The translations under genes were made by a program, and so were the position numbers. Positions 22,019-33,052 of a stretch of 64,000 nucleotides of DNA are shown here, piece by piece (positions within the stretch are counted from its first letter, which is position 1; the number at the start of each line of letters is the position of its first letter). The notes under the pieces are model-generated. The model was not told where the DNA came from and did not search any database. It was given only the letters and a program-made list of their open reading frames with translations. Source of the stretch: Planoprotostelium fungivorum (taxonomy: Eukaryota; Evosea; Variosea; Cavosteliida; Cavosteliaceae). The DNA lies in NCBI GenBank assembly GCA_003024175.1, contig MDYQ01000520.1:1-64000 (forward strand), in the 5' to 3' direction.

Positions 22019-22409
22019 ATGACATGTTTGTGTAATCACAAGCCAAAAAGATATTATGTCGTCTATATGGACAACAACAGAAACGGCGAATACGATCAAG
22101 GAGAAGAGTTTGGAAGCCACTCGGACTATCAACTTCCAGACAACAGTTGCGACGTCGAAGAAGCTCAAAGGGGTGAGACAGAACCATTGGTGCACCTGTT
22201 GACTGTATGTTATACAGGCTGAGATTGTCACTGGCACAGAAACCTCTAACAAGTTTGGCATGCGATACACTCTGGCTCCCACCGATCAATTGAACCAGGC
22301 TTTTGCTGTCGATCCAGACAATGTATTGATCGATCTATGGGGCACACCCACATACCCAGCCGCTGCAAACTCGAGTGCTCGGATCGCCGTCATCAAATGG
22401 TCAATTTGA
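22019..22409 (+). CDS. Small uncharacterised protein with an EF-hand-like loop
   Basis: Exon 1 (22019-22175) contains VYMDNNRNGEYDQGEEF, which fits a calcium-binding EF-hand loop (D-N-N-R-N-G-E-Y-D-x-x-E). Exon 2 (about 22219-22409) encodes IVTGTETSNKFGMRYTL and VLIDLWGTPTYPA and ends at TGA 22407-22409. The obvious GTGAGA donor leaves exon 2 one base out of frame. A donor at GTCGAAG, or a splice one base earlier, restores it, so the model is provisional. No signal peptide is seen from this start; an upstream exon is possible. The 3' end converges on the secreted Cys-rich gene. Confidence 0.45.
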
Positions 22410-22452
22410 AAAGTGATTTATTCAAGTCGTTTGAGGCTTTCAGTTCATCCTC

Positions 22453-25400
22453 TTAAAGGTGCAAAAGTCCAGACAGCAGACCGATGGGTTTGGGCTGCTG
22501 AGCGGGTTGCTGAGCAACGGGCAGCTGAGCGATAGGTAGCTGGGCAACGGGCAGCTGAGCTACGGGCGACTGAGCAACAGGTAACTGAGCGACGGGCAGT
22601 TGAGCTACGGGCAGCTGAGCTACGGGCGACTGAGCAATAGGTAACTGAGCGACAGGTAGCTGAGCAGTGGGCAGCTGAGCGACGGGTAACTGAGCAGTGG
22701 GTAGCTGAGCGACGGGTAACTGAGCTACAGGTAGCTGGGCAGTGGGTAACTGAGCAGTGGGCAGTTGAGCAACGGGCAACTGAGCAGTGGGAAGTTGAGC
22801 AACGGGCAATTGAGCTACAGGTAACTGAGCGGTGGGCAATTGAGCTACAGGTAACTGAGCGACAGGTAACTGAGCAGTGGGCAGTTGAGCAACGGGCAGC
22901 TGAGCGACAGGTAACTGAGCAGTGGGCAGTTGAGCAACGGGCAGCTGAGCGACGGGTAACTGAGCTACAGGTAGCTGGGCAGTGGGTAACTGAGCAGTGG
23001 GCAGTTGAGCTCCAGGTAACTGAGCGACAGGTAACTGAGCAGTGGGCAGTTCAGCAACGGGCAGCTGAGCGACGGGTAATTGAGCAGTGGGCAGCTGAGC
23101 GACAGGTAACTGAGCGACAGGTAACTGAGCAGTGGGCAGCTGAGCTACGGGTAACTGAGCGACAGGTAGCTGAGCAGTGGGCAGCTGAGCTACGGGTAAC
23201 TGAGCGACAGGTAATTGAGCAGTGGGCAGCTGAGCGACGGGTAACTGTGTGACAGGCAATTGAGCAGTGGGTATCTGACCAATAGGTAGCTGAGCGATGG
23301 GCAACTGACCGACAGGCAACTGACCGACAGGTAATTGAGCAATTGGCAACTGAGCGGTGGGCAGGGGAAGTTGAGCTACGGGCAATTGAGCAGTGGGCAG
23401 CTGAATAGGCAACTGAGCGGTAGGCAGCTGACCGACAGGTAGCTGAGCGACGGGCAACTGACCGACAGGCAACTGAGCGACGGGCAACTGAGCAACAGGC
23501 AGCTGAGCTGTGGGTAGGGGTAGAGGAAAGGGCAACTCAGCGGTAGGTAACTGAGCACTGGGTAACTGAACAGTGGGCAACTGAGCGATAGGTAATTGAC
23601 CGGTAGGCAACTGAATGATGGGCAGCTGGGTGGGTAACTGAACAGTGGGCAACTGAGCGATAGGCAATTGACCGGTAGGCAACTGAATGATGGGCAGCTG
23701 AGTGGGCAACTGAATGATGGGCAGCTGGGTGGGTAACTGAACAGTAGGCAGCTGAGTGGGGAGAGGGATTTGTCCAGTCATTGTTGGCAGCTGAGTTGGA
23801 AGTTGGGTGGGCAACTGAATAGTTGGCAGCTGGGTAGGAAGCTGAATGGTTGGCAGCTTAGTGGGCAGTTGGGTGGGCAGCTGAGTGGGAAGCTGAGTGG
23901 GCAGCTGAATGGTCGGTAGCTTAGTGGGCAGCTGAGTAGGCAGCTGAATGGTTGGTAGCTTAGTGGGAAGCTGAGTAGGCAGCTGAATGGTCGGTAGCTT
24001 AGTGGGCAGCTGAGTGGGCAGCTGAATGGTCGGTAGCTTGGTGGGCAGCTGAGTGGGCAGCTGAATGGTCGGTAGCTTAGTGGGCAGCTGAGTAGGAAGC
24101 TGGGTGGGCAGCTGAATAGTTGGTAGCTGAGTGGGGAGGGGAATCTGAACCGTTCGAGTGGTTCCGATGGGATTGGTCACGGTGTTCGATGGCATCGGAG
24201 TGGTAGAGTTACTCAATGGTACAGGTCGAATGATGAGAGTTCCTGGGGTGCCCACACAAGTGTAAGAGCGATCATCGTAGCACTGTCCGTTGCAAAGTCC
24301 ACTGCAGTAACTGCACAGCTCGGTCCTTCCTTGTTCGTCCTGAACGCAAGTGTGGTCTTCTCTGTCGTAGCAGACGGAGCCGAAGGAGGTCTGGCAGCAG
24401 AGACTGTTACCACAGTTGCTGCAGCTGGCACCTTGGACGACTGGATGAACTCGACCGGAGACGACGGGAGGGATGGGATTCACCACGGCGGGGGCATCTT
24501 CTCTCTGAAGCAACTTTTCTTCGCGACAACTGTTTCACGGTCAATCCTCTGTTCTACGTCGAATCGACTCACTTGTAGCGAGACAGCTCGTAGCATACAC
24601 CACCACAGACACCAGACTGGAGGGGACACAATCTGGATCTTCCCTGGCTGTCAGAGACGCAGAGAGAGGCACCTGGGGAGTAGCAAGCCGGACCCGCGAC
24701 GTAATCTTCGCAGCAGCCGTCGAGGGCAGAGCAGAAGCTGGAGACGGAGCAAGAGAGACCTCCGGCTGCAACGTCACGAGGGGCTCCAACGGGAACGAAA
24801 GAGGGAGCGTTAGTGCGAATGGGCTGAAGGACACCCGGGTTACCTTGGCAACTGCAGACGTTCAGTGGAAGTTCTGACGGGGTGAAGTCACATGTAAGCG
24901 GTGGGATCGTAGCAAGCACCAGCGCAGAGACTGTCGGTGGCGCCACAGACGCGAGTCTGTCCCTGCTCGTCAGCGATACAAGCGGAGAAATGAGGGTTGT
25001 AGCACGTCTGACCGTTGACCTTGTCGACACAGCAGTGGTCGACATCCTGGCAGAAACCAGCGTGATCACAAGTGGTACCGGGGACCAGTGGAGTGGTACG
25101 TACGGGAAGCGTAGCGTTTCCGTTGGAGACACGGATACGGTCGAGACGGCCGGGGTAACCCAGACAGCTGTCCGATGTCAGTCACGCGACTTCCATATCC
25201 CGCTCACTTGTAGGCGCGAGCGTCGTAGCAGATACCGTTGCAAGCTCCGCTGCCGGCGGGACAGAGTCTAGTCCTGTTCCTCTCGTCCTCTACACAAGTG
25301 TAGGCGGAGTCGTAGCATTGGTTTCCTATCTTGAAATCTGCGCAGCAGCGAGAACCGCCACACCTTCCGGTGGAGCCGCAGCTGGCACCAGCGGTGACGG

Positions 25401-25711
25401 GGTGGAGTTGGAAGGAGGGGATGGAAGTGTCTGGGTCACAGGCAGCGATGGTCTCTCCCGGTAACTGTCTTGGCTTGGGTTGACAAGGAAATCTCAAATT
25501 GGTTCGGTTGCAGTATTCGGTGGCGATCTCGCAGCAAGTCGATGCTCTGGGAGTGACGCACCTGTCCGTCGCATCAGCATCCGACATCGCATCGCATGTG
25601 ACGTCACGCATCCGATCGGGGATGAGATCATCACCTAGAGAAACCGGAAGGACATGTTGCCTCGGTTAGGATGAAGGCGGCCGCGAGGATGATCGCGAGC
25701 CTGAAAGTCAT
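22453..25711 (-). CDS. Secreted modular cysteine-rich protein with giant QLP pentapeptide repeat
   Basis: The protein starts with a clear signal peptide ([18 protein letters not shown]). Four ~60-residue cysteine modules follow, each with the pattern CC-x(5-7)-CY, then DE/DS-x-G-R-T-x-LC, C-x-G-x-CYD, Y-x-C and usually a G-x-PG turn (for example [12 protein letters not shown]). I do not recognise a named family for the module. Introns after modules 1, 2 and 3 fall in the same phase-2 place, between the final Tyr and Cys, so modules are exon-encoded. The remaining ~560 residues are [15 protein letters not shown] and QLPTI pentapeptides, ending [15 protein letters not shown]. Secretion and a structural role (wall, sheath, stalk or spore coat) are inferred from composition. 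The start ATG is at 25711 and the stop at 22453-22455. Confidence 0.82.
22500..24130 (-). repeat. 15-base coding minisatellite encoding (QLPxx)n
   Basis: About 1.6 kb of imperfect 15-base units (plus-strand consensus GGCAGCTGAGCNACG with variants). The transcript-proximal part (about 23750-24130) is richer in QLPTQ and KLPTI variants, and the rest in QLPVA and QLPTA. Higher-order units of 45 bases ([15 protein letters not shown]) recur in the middle. The frame is kept across more than 100 units, which argues for selection on the protein. Confidence 0.9.
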
Positions 25712-26018
25712 GACGATTGAATGGGTGTAGTGAGTTGTTACGTTCGTGTTTGGCGTGAGTGGGTTTGTGTGGAATGATGGTCGAGGCACACGAAACGTCT
25801 GAGTAGGATACGTCCAGGGTGTGGAATTCGAGGCTTCTTCCAATGTGGGCGAATGCCAAGAGTGATAGACAGCATCCAGTACGAGGTAGTGCGGAGGCGT
25901 CAGGTGGCAGCCTTCAGGTGCACCTGATGGACACGTGAGACGAATATTCATAGGTATCGTTCACGTTTCGGATGCTTTATTGTCTCGTAGAGTACCGTGT
26001 AGCGGTGATGGGAGTACC

Positions 26019-26757
26019 TCATGTGAAAGTCGCATGCTTCGTCTTTACAAAGATGTGAAAGTGGGAGACGTTCTTGATGGACTGTAAAGATGGTGGGTTG
26101 ACGAACCAAGCGCACTGGTAGTCTTCTGGTGGCCACGTCTTTTGGACATAGTCAGAGATCTCTGTCTCCATGAAGAGTTGATCTGCATGTTGATCGATGA
26201 CAGTCACACCCGTGAGCCCGTGGAGACCTCATCTCGTTCACGAATCGTGAGCCACGAGAGAAACTCACCCTTCTGGCGAGCCTGGGACAATTTAGAACTT
26301 TCTCCAGCGGCTGGAGGATAGAAAGGTAATCTGGACCACAAGACAAAGTGCTGCACATCGTGGGGAATGGCGTAGGGGAAGTCGTTCTCGAACAGTCGGA
26401 TGATAGGTTCTTTGGCATCAGAGTGAAACAATGTTTCTGCTTTGCCGGTGAGAGAAGGGCGATCGACGTCAGCCACCTTCTGTCGGTTCTTCTTCGACGT
26501 TCCACCCTAACTTAACGTCTAAAAGGTATCTGTCTAGTGTGAGACGGTGGGTGATGATGGAATGGGAAATCATACCGTGTAATGCTACCATATCTTTTCG
26601 TAGTCGTATCCATCCACTCTTTGTAATACTCCAGAGCCGCTCGATCTCTTTTCAATCGCGCTAAATCTCCACTCTTTAAAATGTCGATGAGGTCATCCCA
26701 ACTATAGAGAGGTTCTTGAATTGGATGAGGCTGCCCCCGTTCGTTAACAAACACCAT
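26019..26757 (-). CDS. DUF3605-family protein
   Basis: The protein fits the DUF3605 family, known mainly from fungi and some protists and of unknown function. Landmarks in order are YSWDDLIDILKSGDLARLKR, ALEYYKEWMDTTTKRYGSI, FENDFPYAIPHDVQHFVLWS, LPFYPP, and CAWFVNPPSLQSIKNVSHFH with a final FHIFV strand. The conserved NDxPY, His-containing and WFxNP/HFH blocks are all present. At least three short introns interrupt it. The start is the ATG at 26757; an in-frame TTG further up at 26787 is not used because a stop lies just beyond and no ATG precedes it. It diverges from the mRPS34 gene with 95 bases between start codons. Soluble, with no targeting signal seen. Confidence 0.78.
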
Positions 26758-26852
26758 GTGTCCGTGTATCACTTGGACTCGAACCAATGTTTTGCGTTGT
26801 AGATGGGGCGAAGATCATGTGATCTCGATCATCGTTCCATCAGATTAAAGCA

Positions 26853-27414
26853 ATGGCTGACCGTATTGTATCGAAGGCAGCAGAGGCAGTCCGCCAGAAG
26901 TTGGCGGCAGCTGGAAAGAAACCAGCCGCCGTACAGACCTACTCGGCTGATTTCATGAAGAAAAAGCCCAACAACCTGTATGATCTGGTTCTACCCGCAA
27001 AGTCATCTGCCATCGGGATGAAGGTTGCCAGATCGATCTGGAGGAGACCCGAGACTTACATTACCATCACAAAATTCAAGCCCATCAACCAAGTGAGATC
27101 GTATAGACGATGCTGGGGAGATGACATGCAACAGGATCCAGCACAGAGGAGAGGAAAAGTCTGGGGTGTTCTCACATACAATGGAAAAATGGTAATAACA
27201 TACTTATGTCAGATCTGATTTGACCTTCACAAAGGTAGACGGAGAGACACCCAAACCAGTTCGATCGGGCTGTAAGAGAGAATGGCACATCTTCGATCCC
27301 AATTATCACAAGAAGTTCGAAGACGAGTCGCTCTACATCCAGAACCAAAAGTACGTCGGTGGTGCTCCATCCATCAAAGAGTTGCAGCAGCAGTACCTCG
27401 AGTTTCGTAAATAA
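26853..27414 (+). CDS. MRPS34: Mitochondrial small-subunit ribosomal protein mS34 (MRPS34-like)
   Basis: The core resembles MRPS34: NNLYDLVLPAKSSAIGMKVAR, SIWRRPETYITITKFKP, RRGKVWGVLTYNGK, then REWHIFDPNYHKKFED. The GKxWGxLTxxGK block is the most telling. The basic N-terminus (MADRIVSKAAEAVRQKLAAAG) can form the amphipathic helix expected for mitochondrial import. Two introns, one after FKPINQ (about 27090-27131) and one about 27190-27233 with GTAATA...CAAAG ends, splice in frame. At about 155 residues it is slightly shorter than the human protein. Confidence 0.75.
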
Positions 27415-27681
27415 AGACAGTTTTCACGATGTCGTCTTTCGATGGACATGATTGGGGTGGCAGCATTGGGCCATCTTCTCTGTGTCTTCTGTTTTGACAT
27501 CATCCTGATGGTTGATTCGATGAAAACATCATCTCACATCGATCACCATCTTCACACTCCACACAGTAAATACAAGAGGAGAACACAAAAAAACGACAAG
27601 ACATGCATCTTCTGTAACAGTAACACTGGATGGTGACGGCACCTCCATTTCTTCATGATCTTCTCTTTACATGTGCCGTCG

Positions 27682-28555
27682 TCACTGCGTCCAGTGAGTA
27701 TCCCTCCTCTCGTCTCCGTTTCACCTTTCTGAGGTTGTCTAATCTCGCTTGCAGCTCATCTTCTTGATGATCTGCCTTGCCGGTGGACAGACTCTGTTGT
27801 GGGGCGTCTGCGAGTTGAGAAGAGAGGCCGATACCGATCTCATCAAGAACTTGATTGATGACTTCCTCCGTCTGATCTTGAATCAGATGGATGGGATATG
27901 ATGGACCAGATGATGGATTTACCTCTTCTTCTTCTCCTTCTTGTTCGAAGGCGTCGTCCATCGTATCGCTCATCATCTCCTGTTTCATGTCCAACATCTC
28001 GCTCTGCTTTTCAAACTCCATCATGATCTTCTGCATCTGCGGGATATTCATTCTCTTGTTCATGCTGATCATGGCCTTCGTGACTCCCTTCATGGCGCTG
28101 TGATGGGTCAACATGGAAGAGAAGGGGAGGGATAAATCACTCTGCCATGGCATTCTGAGACGAGACTGTCTGGATACGTAACGCCACCGCCTGCAATTCA
28201 GTTCTCATCTTATAGAAGCGGCTAACGTTGTTTCGTGTACGGACGAGATCTTTGGCCATGATCTTGACAGCTCCCTGTTTTAGAAGGTGAGTCAAAAGGA
28301 CTCGAGAGAGTGAATGGCGACTCACCATCTGACCCTTCTTGGCCAGGTCCTTCATCTCCATCGTAATCTTCTTCTCTTGGTTCTGAAGATTCGTTCTCTC
28401 TCTATCGATATCACGAACGGCACGATTGATATTACGTTGGTGTTCTCGAAGGATCTCTAATGCCTCGTCAGATATCGGAGTCAAAAGGTACGTCGAGGGA
28501 CTATCGCCTTCAGCTCACCCTTGAGCGTTTTTTTCTTTCCAAAGAGGAAGGCCAT
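27682..28555 (-). CDS. VPS2: ESCRT-III subunit VPS2/CHMP2A
   Basis: A charged coiled-coil ESCRT-III protein that matches CHMP2A: MAFLFGKKK, INRAVRDIDRERTNLQNQEKK, DLAKKGQM, AVKIMAKDLVRTRNNVSRFY, AMKGVTKAMISMNKRMNIPQ and MQKIMMEFEKQSEMLDMKQE. The C-terminal MIM1 motif is EDELQARLDNLRK, for binding the VPS4 MIT domain. It acts on endosomal and nuclear membranes in filament assembly. A 40-base GTGAAAC...ACGCAG intron right after LRK is followed at once by TGA, giving a normal C-terminus; without that splice the frame runs on to 27653. The first junction is awkward: the GGGTGAGC donor leaves exon 2 off by one base, which a homopolymer error in the preceding A7 run or a shifted donor would explain. 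Confidence 0.9.
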
Positions 28556-29006
28556 GATGATCGGTGTGGTGTGGAGTCTGTAAGACGATCGCGAAAAGGT
28601 GATGAGGTCCTTTTCTTTGAATGGTGGTTTTATTTTTTATTTTCACGTTTTGTACTCGGCTGAGGTTTCAATGAACGGAGACAACGGCGATGGGCATCTG
28701 AAGTGAACAGCTCGCTATCACGATGAATAGGTGATCGTTCGCTGATCGATGATGTGAGTCATCCTGATCACACGCCAACTCGCATTTTTATAGAGAGGAG
28801 TAGTCTTCCGACACGTTCTGCAAGCGTTCAGTTGTCATTCTTTGTACGGACCACATGCGTAGACGAAGAGTGGCCTGCCTTGTCTGACGAAAATTGACAC
28901 AGCACGCTAAACAACGTGGATCGCACGTTAACAGTCTGTTTGTCTACGTCACTAGCATGTCTGAAAATTCGGCAGTCAGCTTCTTCACTCGCCTCTCGCT
29001 ACAGAC
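28556..29006. promoter_or_regulatory. Divergent intergenic region, VPS2 and GH16
   Basis: About 450 bases between the start codons of two genes transcribed outward. It must hold both promoters. I see no convincing TATA box; a TTTTTATAG-like word lies near 28786-28794. No ORF of note. Confidence 0.4.
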
Positions 29007-31510
29007 ATGGTCAAGTCGATCTTGATCTTAGCTCTACTCGTGTGCCTCGTGGCAGCCCAGAACTGTGGCTGTCCCAGCAACAAGTGCTGCTCTCAGGTGA
29101 TTACCATCTGCTTCGGATGTCCACCTTCTTGATCGTATTGACACTTAGCAGTATGGATACTGCGGAACCACTGCGGATTACTGTGAGATGAATGGACATC
29201 ATACGGACATCATATGAAAACATCCGATCCACCATTTTAATCATCGCAGGTGGAAACGGCTGCAGAGAGAACTGCCATCAAGGAGGTAACACCACTCCCA
29301 TCCCCACCTCCAACAATGGAAACGGAGGAAGTTCCGGCGGCAAACCCTCATTTGTCGATGAGTTTGATTCCCTGGACAAGTCTAAGTGGTACGTGTCAGA
29401 CTACCCTCCTTCTGATCTCTTCGCTTCTTCTTGGGATACCAAACAAGTCAGGTGGGTCATGTGCTTTCAATCATTGTGTGACGTTCGTGTGATTCGTTGG
29501 CGCGATGTCATCTGATGGATGGTGTGCAGAGTGGCCGATGGTAAGCTGAGCCTGGTCATCGATCAGCAGGGCTGTCCCAACGGCTGTGGAGGTCACAAGT
29601 GGAGAGCTGGAGAGTTAGCCACAAACCAGATGTACTCCTATGGATATTTGGAGGTGCCATCCGCTTCTGATGTCGCATGATGTGACTGACACACGAACAG
29701 ACGACTTTCATTCCAGCTTGCGAGTTTGGAGGTATCTCTTCTCTCTTCACTTTCGCCGATGCTGCGGGAGGTACTTACTTTCTCACCTACTTCATCATCG
29801 AACACATCATGAACTTTTTTCTCATCACCATCAAACATCATCACATGTTGAATCTTTCTCAGGTGCAGAGATCGACATCGAGTTCGAAGGTAATGCCAAG
29901 AACTGCACTGGCGTCTCTTATACTCACTATGCTGGCGGCAAGACTTTCGGCTGGGGCGTCAAGCCACTCGGCTTCAACGCAAAGGAGAAGGCGCACACGT
30001 ATGGATTCCTGTGGACGCCAGAGAAGGTAGACTGGTATGTGGACCACAAGCTGCACTTCTCTACCGCCAGCAGTGGAAAGAAGGTAGACGTGCCATCTGC
30101 AAAGATGAACTTGATGGTCAACAACTGGGTCGTCAGCAACCAGAACGACTACTATGGAAAGTTCCCCCAGGGAAAGGTGAACACATCATCGATCGAGATC
30201 ATCATCACGATCGCGATCACAATCCGATCGATCGATCATCATCACAATGTCGATCATCACTGACACCTCGACAGACCGTCGTCGCCACCTACGAACGCAT
30301 CGCCTACTACCCCCTCGACAGCCTCCCAGATTTCATCACTGGACACTCCTCCACTTCCGGCCCATCCCCCACCACCGCTTCACCCAAGCCCACTCAGAGC
30401 ACCGGAGCGAAACCAACGAAAACCAGACGCACTCCCACAACTACCGCGGCCACTACCGGAGCTACTACCAGTGCCACTACCGCGATTACGCCCACTTCCG
30501 GTGATGATGGAGGTAGACCTTCGTTCACGGATGATTTCAACTCTCTGGATACGTCAAAGTGGTACGTGTCGAATTACTCTCCATCGAGCCTGTTCGCTTC
30601 TTCTTGGGATACCAAACAAGTCAGGTGAGGGATCGATTTGGTTTCGTCATGATCATCAAGGTCGCACGGACATCATCACGATCGTGATGGTGACCACGAT
30701 CGTGATCAGTTGAGACAAGTATAACTGACGATGAATGCAGAGTGGCCGATGGTAAGCTGAGCCTGGTCATCGATCAGCAGGGCTGCCCCAACGGCTGTGG
30801 AGGTCACAAGTGGAGAGCTGGAGAGTTAGCCACAAACCAGATGTACACTTACGGATACGTTGAGGTGACCGATCACACGTATTCTCACGAATGACACACG
30901 AACAGACAACTTTCATTCCAGCTTGCGAGTTTGGAGGTATCTCTTCTCTCTTCACATACGCCGACGCCGCAGGAGGTACATCTACATCCTCTCACCATCA
31001 TCGATCACATCAACTTTTTTCTCATCATCATCACACATCATCGTCAACCATCGTCACGATCATGAAGCTCACCTTCCCTCAGGTGCTGAGATCGACATCG
31101 AGTTCGAAGGTAATGCCAAGAACTGCACTGGGGTCTCCTACACTCACTATGCTGGTGGCAAGACTTTCGGCTGGGGCGTCAAGTCACTCGGCTTCAACGC
31201 AAAGGAGAAGGCGCACACGTATGGATTCCTGTGGACGCCAGAGAAGGTAGACTGGTACGTGGACCACAAGCTGCACTTCTCTACCGCCAGCAGTGGAAAG
31301 AAGGTAGATGTGCCATCTGCAAAGATGAACTTGATGGTCAACAACTGGGTCGTCAGCAATCAGGACGCTTACTATGGAAAGTTCCCCGAGGGAAAGGTGA
31401 GAAGAGGATGAGAAGATGGGAACTGATGGATGATGCAGACTGTCGTGGCGACCTATGAGAAGTTGGTGTATTACCCTCTGAATGCTCTCCCCAACTTTGT
31501 CAAGGCTTGA
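29007..31510 (+). CDS. Secreted CBM18 plus two tandem GH16 domains (beta-glucanase/transglycosylase-like)
   Basis: A signal peptide (MVKSILILALLVCLVAA) precedes a hevein-type chitin-binding module, [23 protein letters not shown], then a Gly/Asn linker. Two GH16 catalytic domains follow, each with DEFDSLDKSKWYVS- or DDFNSLDTSKWYVS-type starts, WDTKQVR, GCGGHKWRAGELATNQMY, the active-site motif AEIDIEFEGN (ExDxE), YGFLWTPEKVDWYVD and NLMVNNWVVSNQ. A Thr/Pro/Ser-rich linker separates them. Both copies keep the three catalytic acidic residues. Members act on beta-1,3(4)-glucans or, in Crh-like enzymes, link glucan to chitin, so a role in the amoeba's own wall or in feeding on fungi are both possible. 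Each copy has short introns at matching places. Start at the first ATG, stop TGA at 31508-31510. Confidence 0.9.
29870..31400 (+). repeat. Direct duplication of GH16 catalytic exons
   Basis: The block at about 29872-30179 recurs at about 31086-31397 with only scattered differences, and another block at about 29531-29635 recurs at 30740-30845 almost base for base. The intervening introns differ much more. This pattern means a fairly recent tandem duplication with purifying selection or gene conversion acting on exons. Confidence 0.85.
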
Positions 31511-31764
31511 GTGTACTCCTCTCTGAAGAATAAATGTTCTCATACAATGTTAGACGTGAGCTTGAGATGGAATGAGTGTTGAATAGGAGTTGGTGATGAG
31601 ATGAAGATGAGATGATGCCAGGGTTGCCGTGATCTCCCAAAACGTTTGACATGATCCGGAGATCTCATTCTTCACATTCCGAACTTTAGAGAGGACGGTT
31701 TTCGTCGTCCACCTGTGAGAACAGGAGACTTAGAACGCGAGGCGATCGACCACCTTCTTACGAC

Positions 31765-33052
31765 ATGGTGCTCCTCCAAATCACGGGTGGTGTCTTGACA
31801 GCTGCCGGATGCTTCTTCTCTCTGTATCAGGGCTTGAAGACTCTTGTCAATGAGGGCGATAGATCCCAGAGAATGTAAGATTTGATGCGACGATAAGCGA
31901 TCTCTGAACATCTTCGCAGCCTATGGTCGACATTGACTTGTTTATTCTCAGCCCTGAACTGTCTGGTGTTTCCTCCATTATCGGTGATGATTCTACATCC
32001 AATCGATTCGACTGGATTTCTGACGACATCGACAGCCACACATCCATGTAGCCACCAATCTAATCTTCAGTTACGTCGCATTGAAGGTTTTAGATTTGTT
32101 GATCTTCAGGCAGACACCTCCCAAATTCTTGGTCAACAAAGAATACAAAACGGTGAGTCTACCCTCACCGATCACTCACCTTCATCTCCTTCCACGTCCC
32201 ACTCAACATCCACCGCAGGTTTCTGAGCTCTCACCATCTCAAAAGAAGGACTACCTCTGGAGCATCTTCTTTGAAATGAGATATGAATCGTTCGACATCT
32301 GCACCGTCATCCGAACAAAAGAACCACCCCCGAAGAAGGTTCGCTCCATCGCCACAGCTGCCATCGTCTTGTTCATCAATTATTTCATACAAAGACCAGA
32401 GCTCGATTTACTTTGGGTAGGCCACATCGTGCAGACGATCCTCCAAGCAGGGCACGAGGTGAGAACTTGATCATCTTCACACATGATTCATCACGTTCCA
32501 TGCTCTCATCACAACATCCATCACACATCATCCTGATGTCGTCGAACACAATCACCTCTCATCTCTCCATCTCATCTCTCACCATCATCAGTTACTCAGC
32601 ACCCCCACCACCGCTCCCCTCTTCAACGGCTACATCATCGAATTCACCAGCGTCTCTGAGCTGTGGACCACTCAGTGGCATCAGCTGCTCACTTCTCCAT
32701 TCCAATCCATCGCTTATCGCCCCGTTGCTCCTTATCTGGGACGTGCTGGTGCAGTCGTCAGCGTTTTTAACCTCAGCGGAATATGGCACGGCTTTTGGAC
32801 CTATCCTGTGATGGGATTGAGAGCTGCGATTATATTCTGGGGGTTCATGGTTGGACTGGGAGTGGCATCTGTCGTCGATTACGGAGTGGTGAAGAAGTAT
32901 GGAGGGAAGAACATGAGATGGGTGAGTTGACGATGATGATGATCGCTGACGCATGAAAGGCATTCTCTGGAATCGTAATCTTAATTTTGGGCCATATCAT
33001 CGTCAACGAAGCTAGAATGGGACTGAAAGAGACGATTGGGCTCATCGTTTGA
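31765..33052 (+). CDS. Wax-synthase-like MBOAT acyltransferase
   Basis: A multi-pass membrane protein. The diagnostic block is SELWTTQWHQLLTSPFQSIAY, then LGRAGAVVSVFNLSGIWHGF, with the conserved His of MBOAT enzymes in SGIWH, as in the plant and fungal wax-synthase branch. Other membrane segments include VALKVLDLLIFR, SIATAAIVLFINYFI, AAIIFWGFMVGLGVASV and GIVILILGHIIVN. These enzymes sit in the ER and transfer fatty acyl groups from acyl-CoA to alcohols or sterols; substrate unknown. Introns at about 31875-31954, 32048-32070, 32152-32218, 32458-32590 and 32923-32959 join in frame. The start at 31765 gives a first hydrophobic helix. TGA at 33050-33052. Confidence 0.78.

Noticed and set aside
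24331-24813. Forward open frame opposite the cysteine modules
   Set aside because: The reverse strand has a signal peptide and four regular cysteine modules; the forward one is its shadow.
30180-30262. Possible box C/D snoRNAs in introns with TGATGA
   Set aside because: TGATGA is part of the general intron low complexity here, and no matching CTGA box with a guide region was found.
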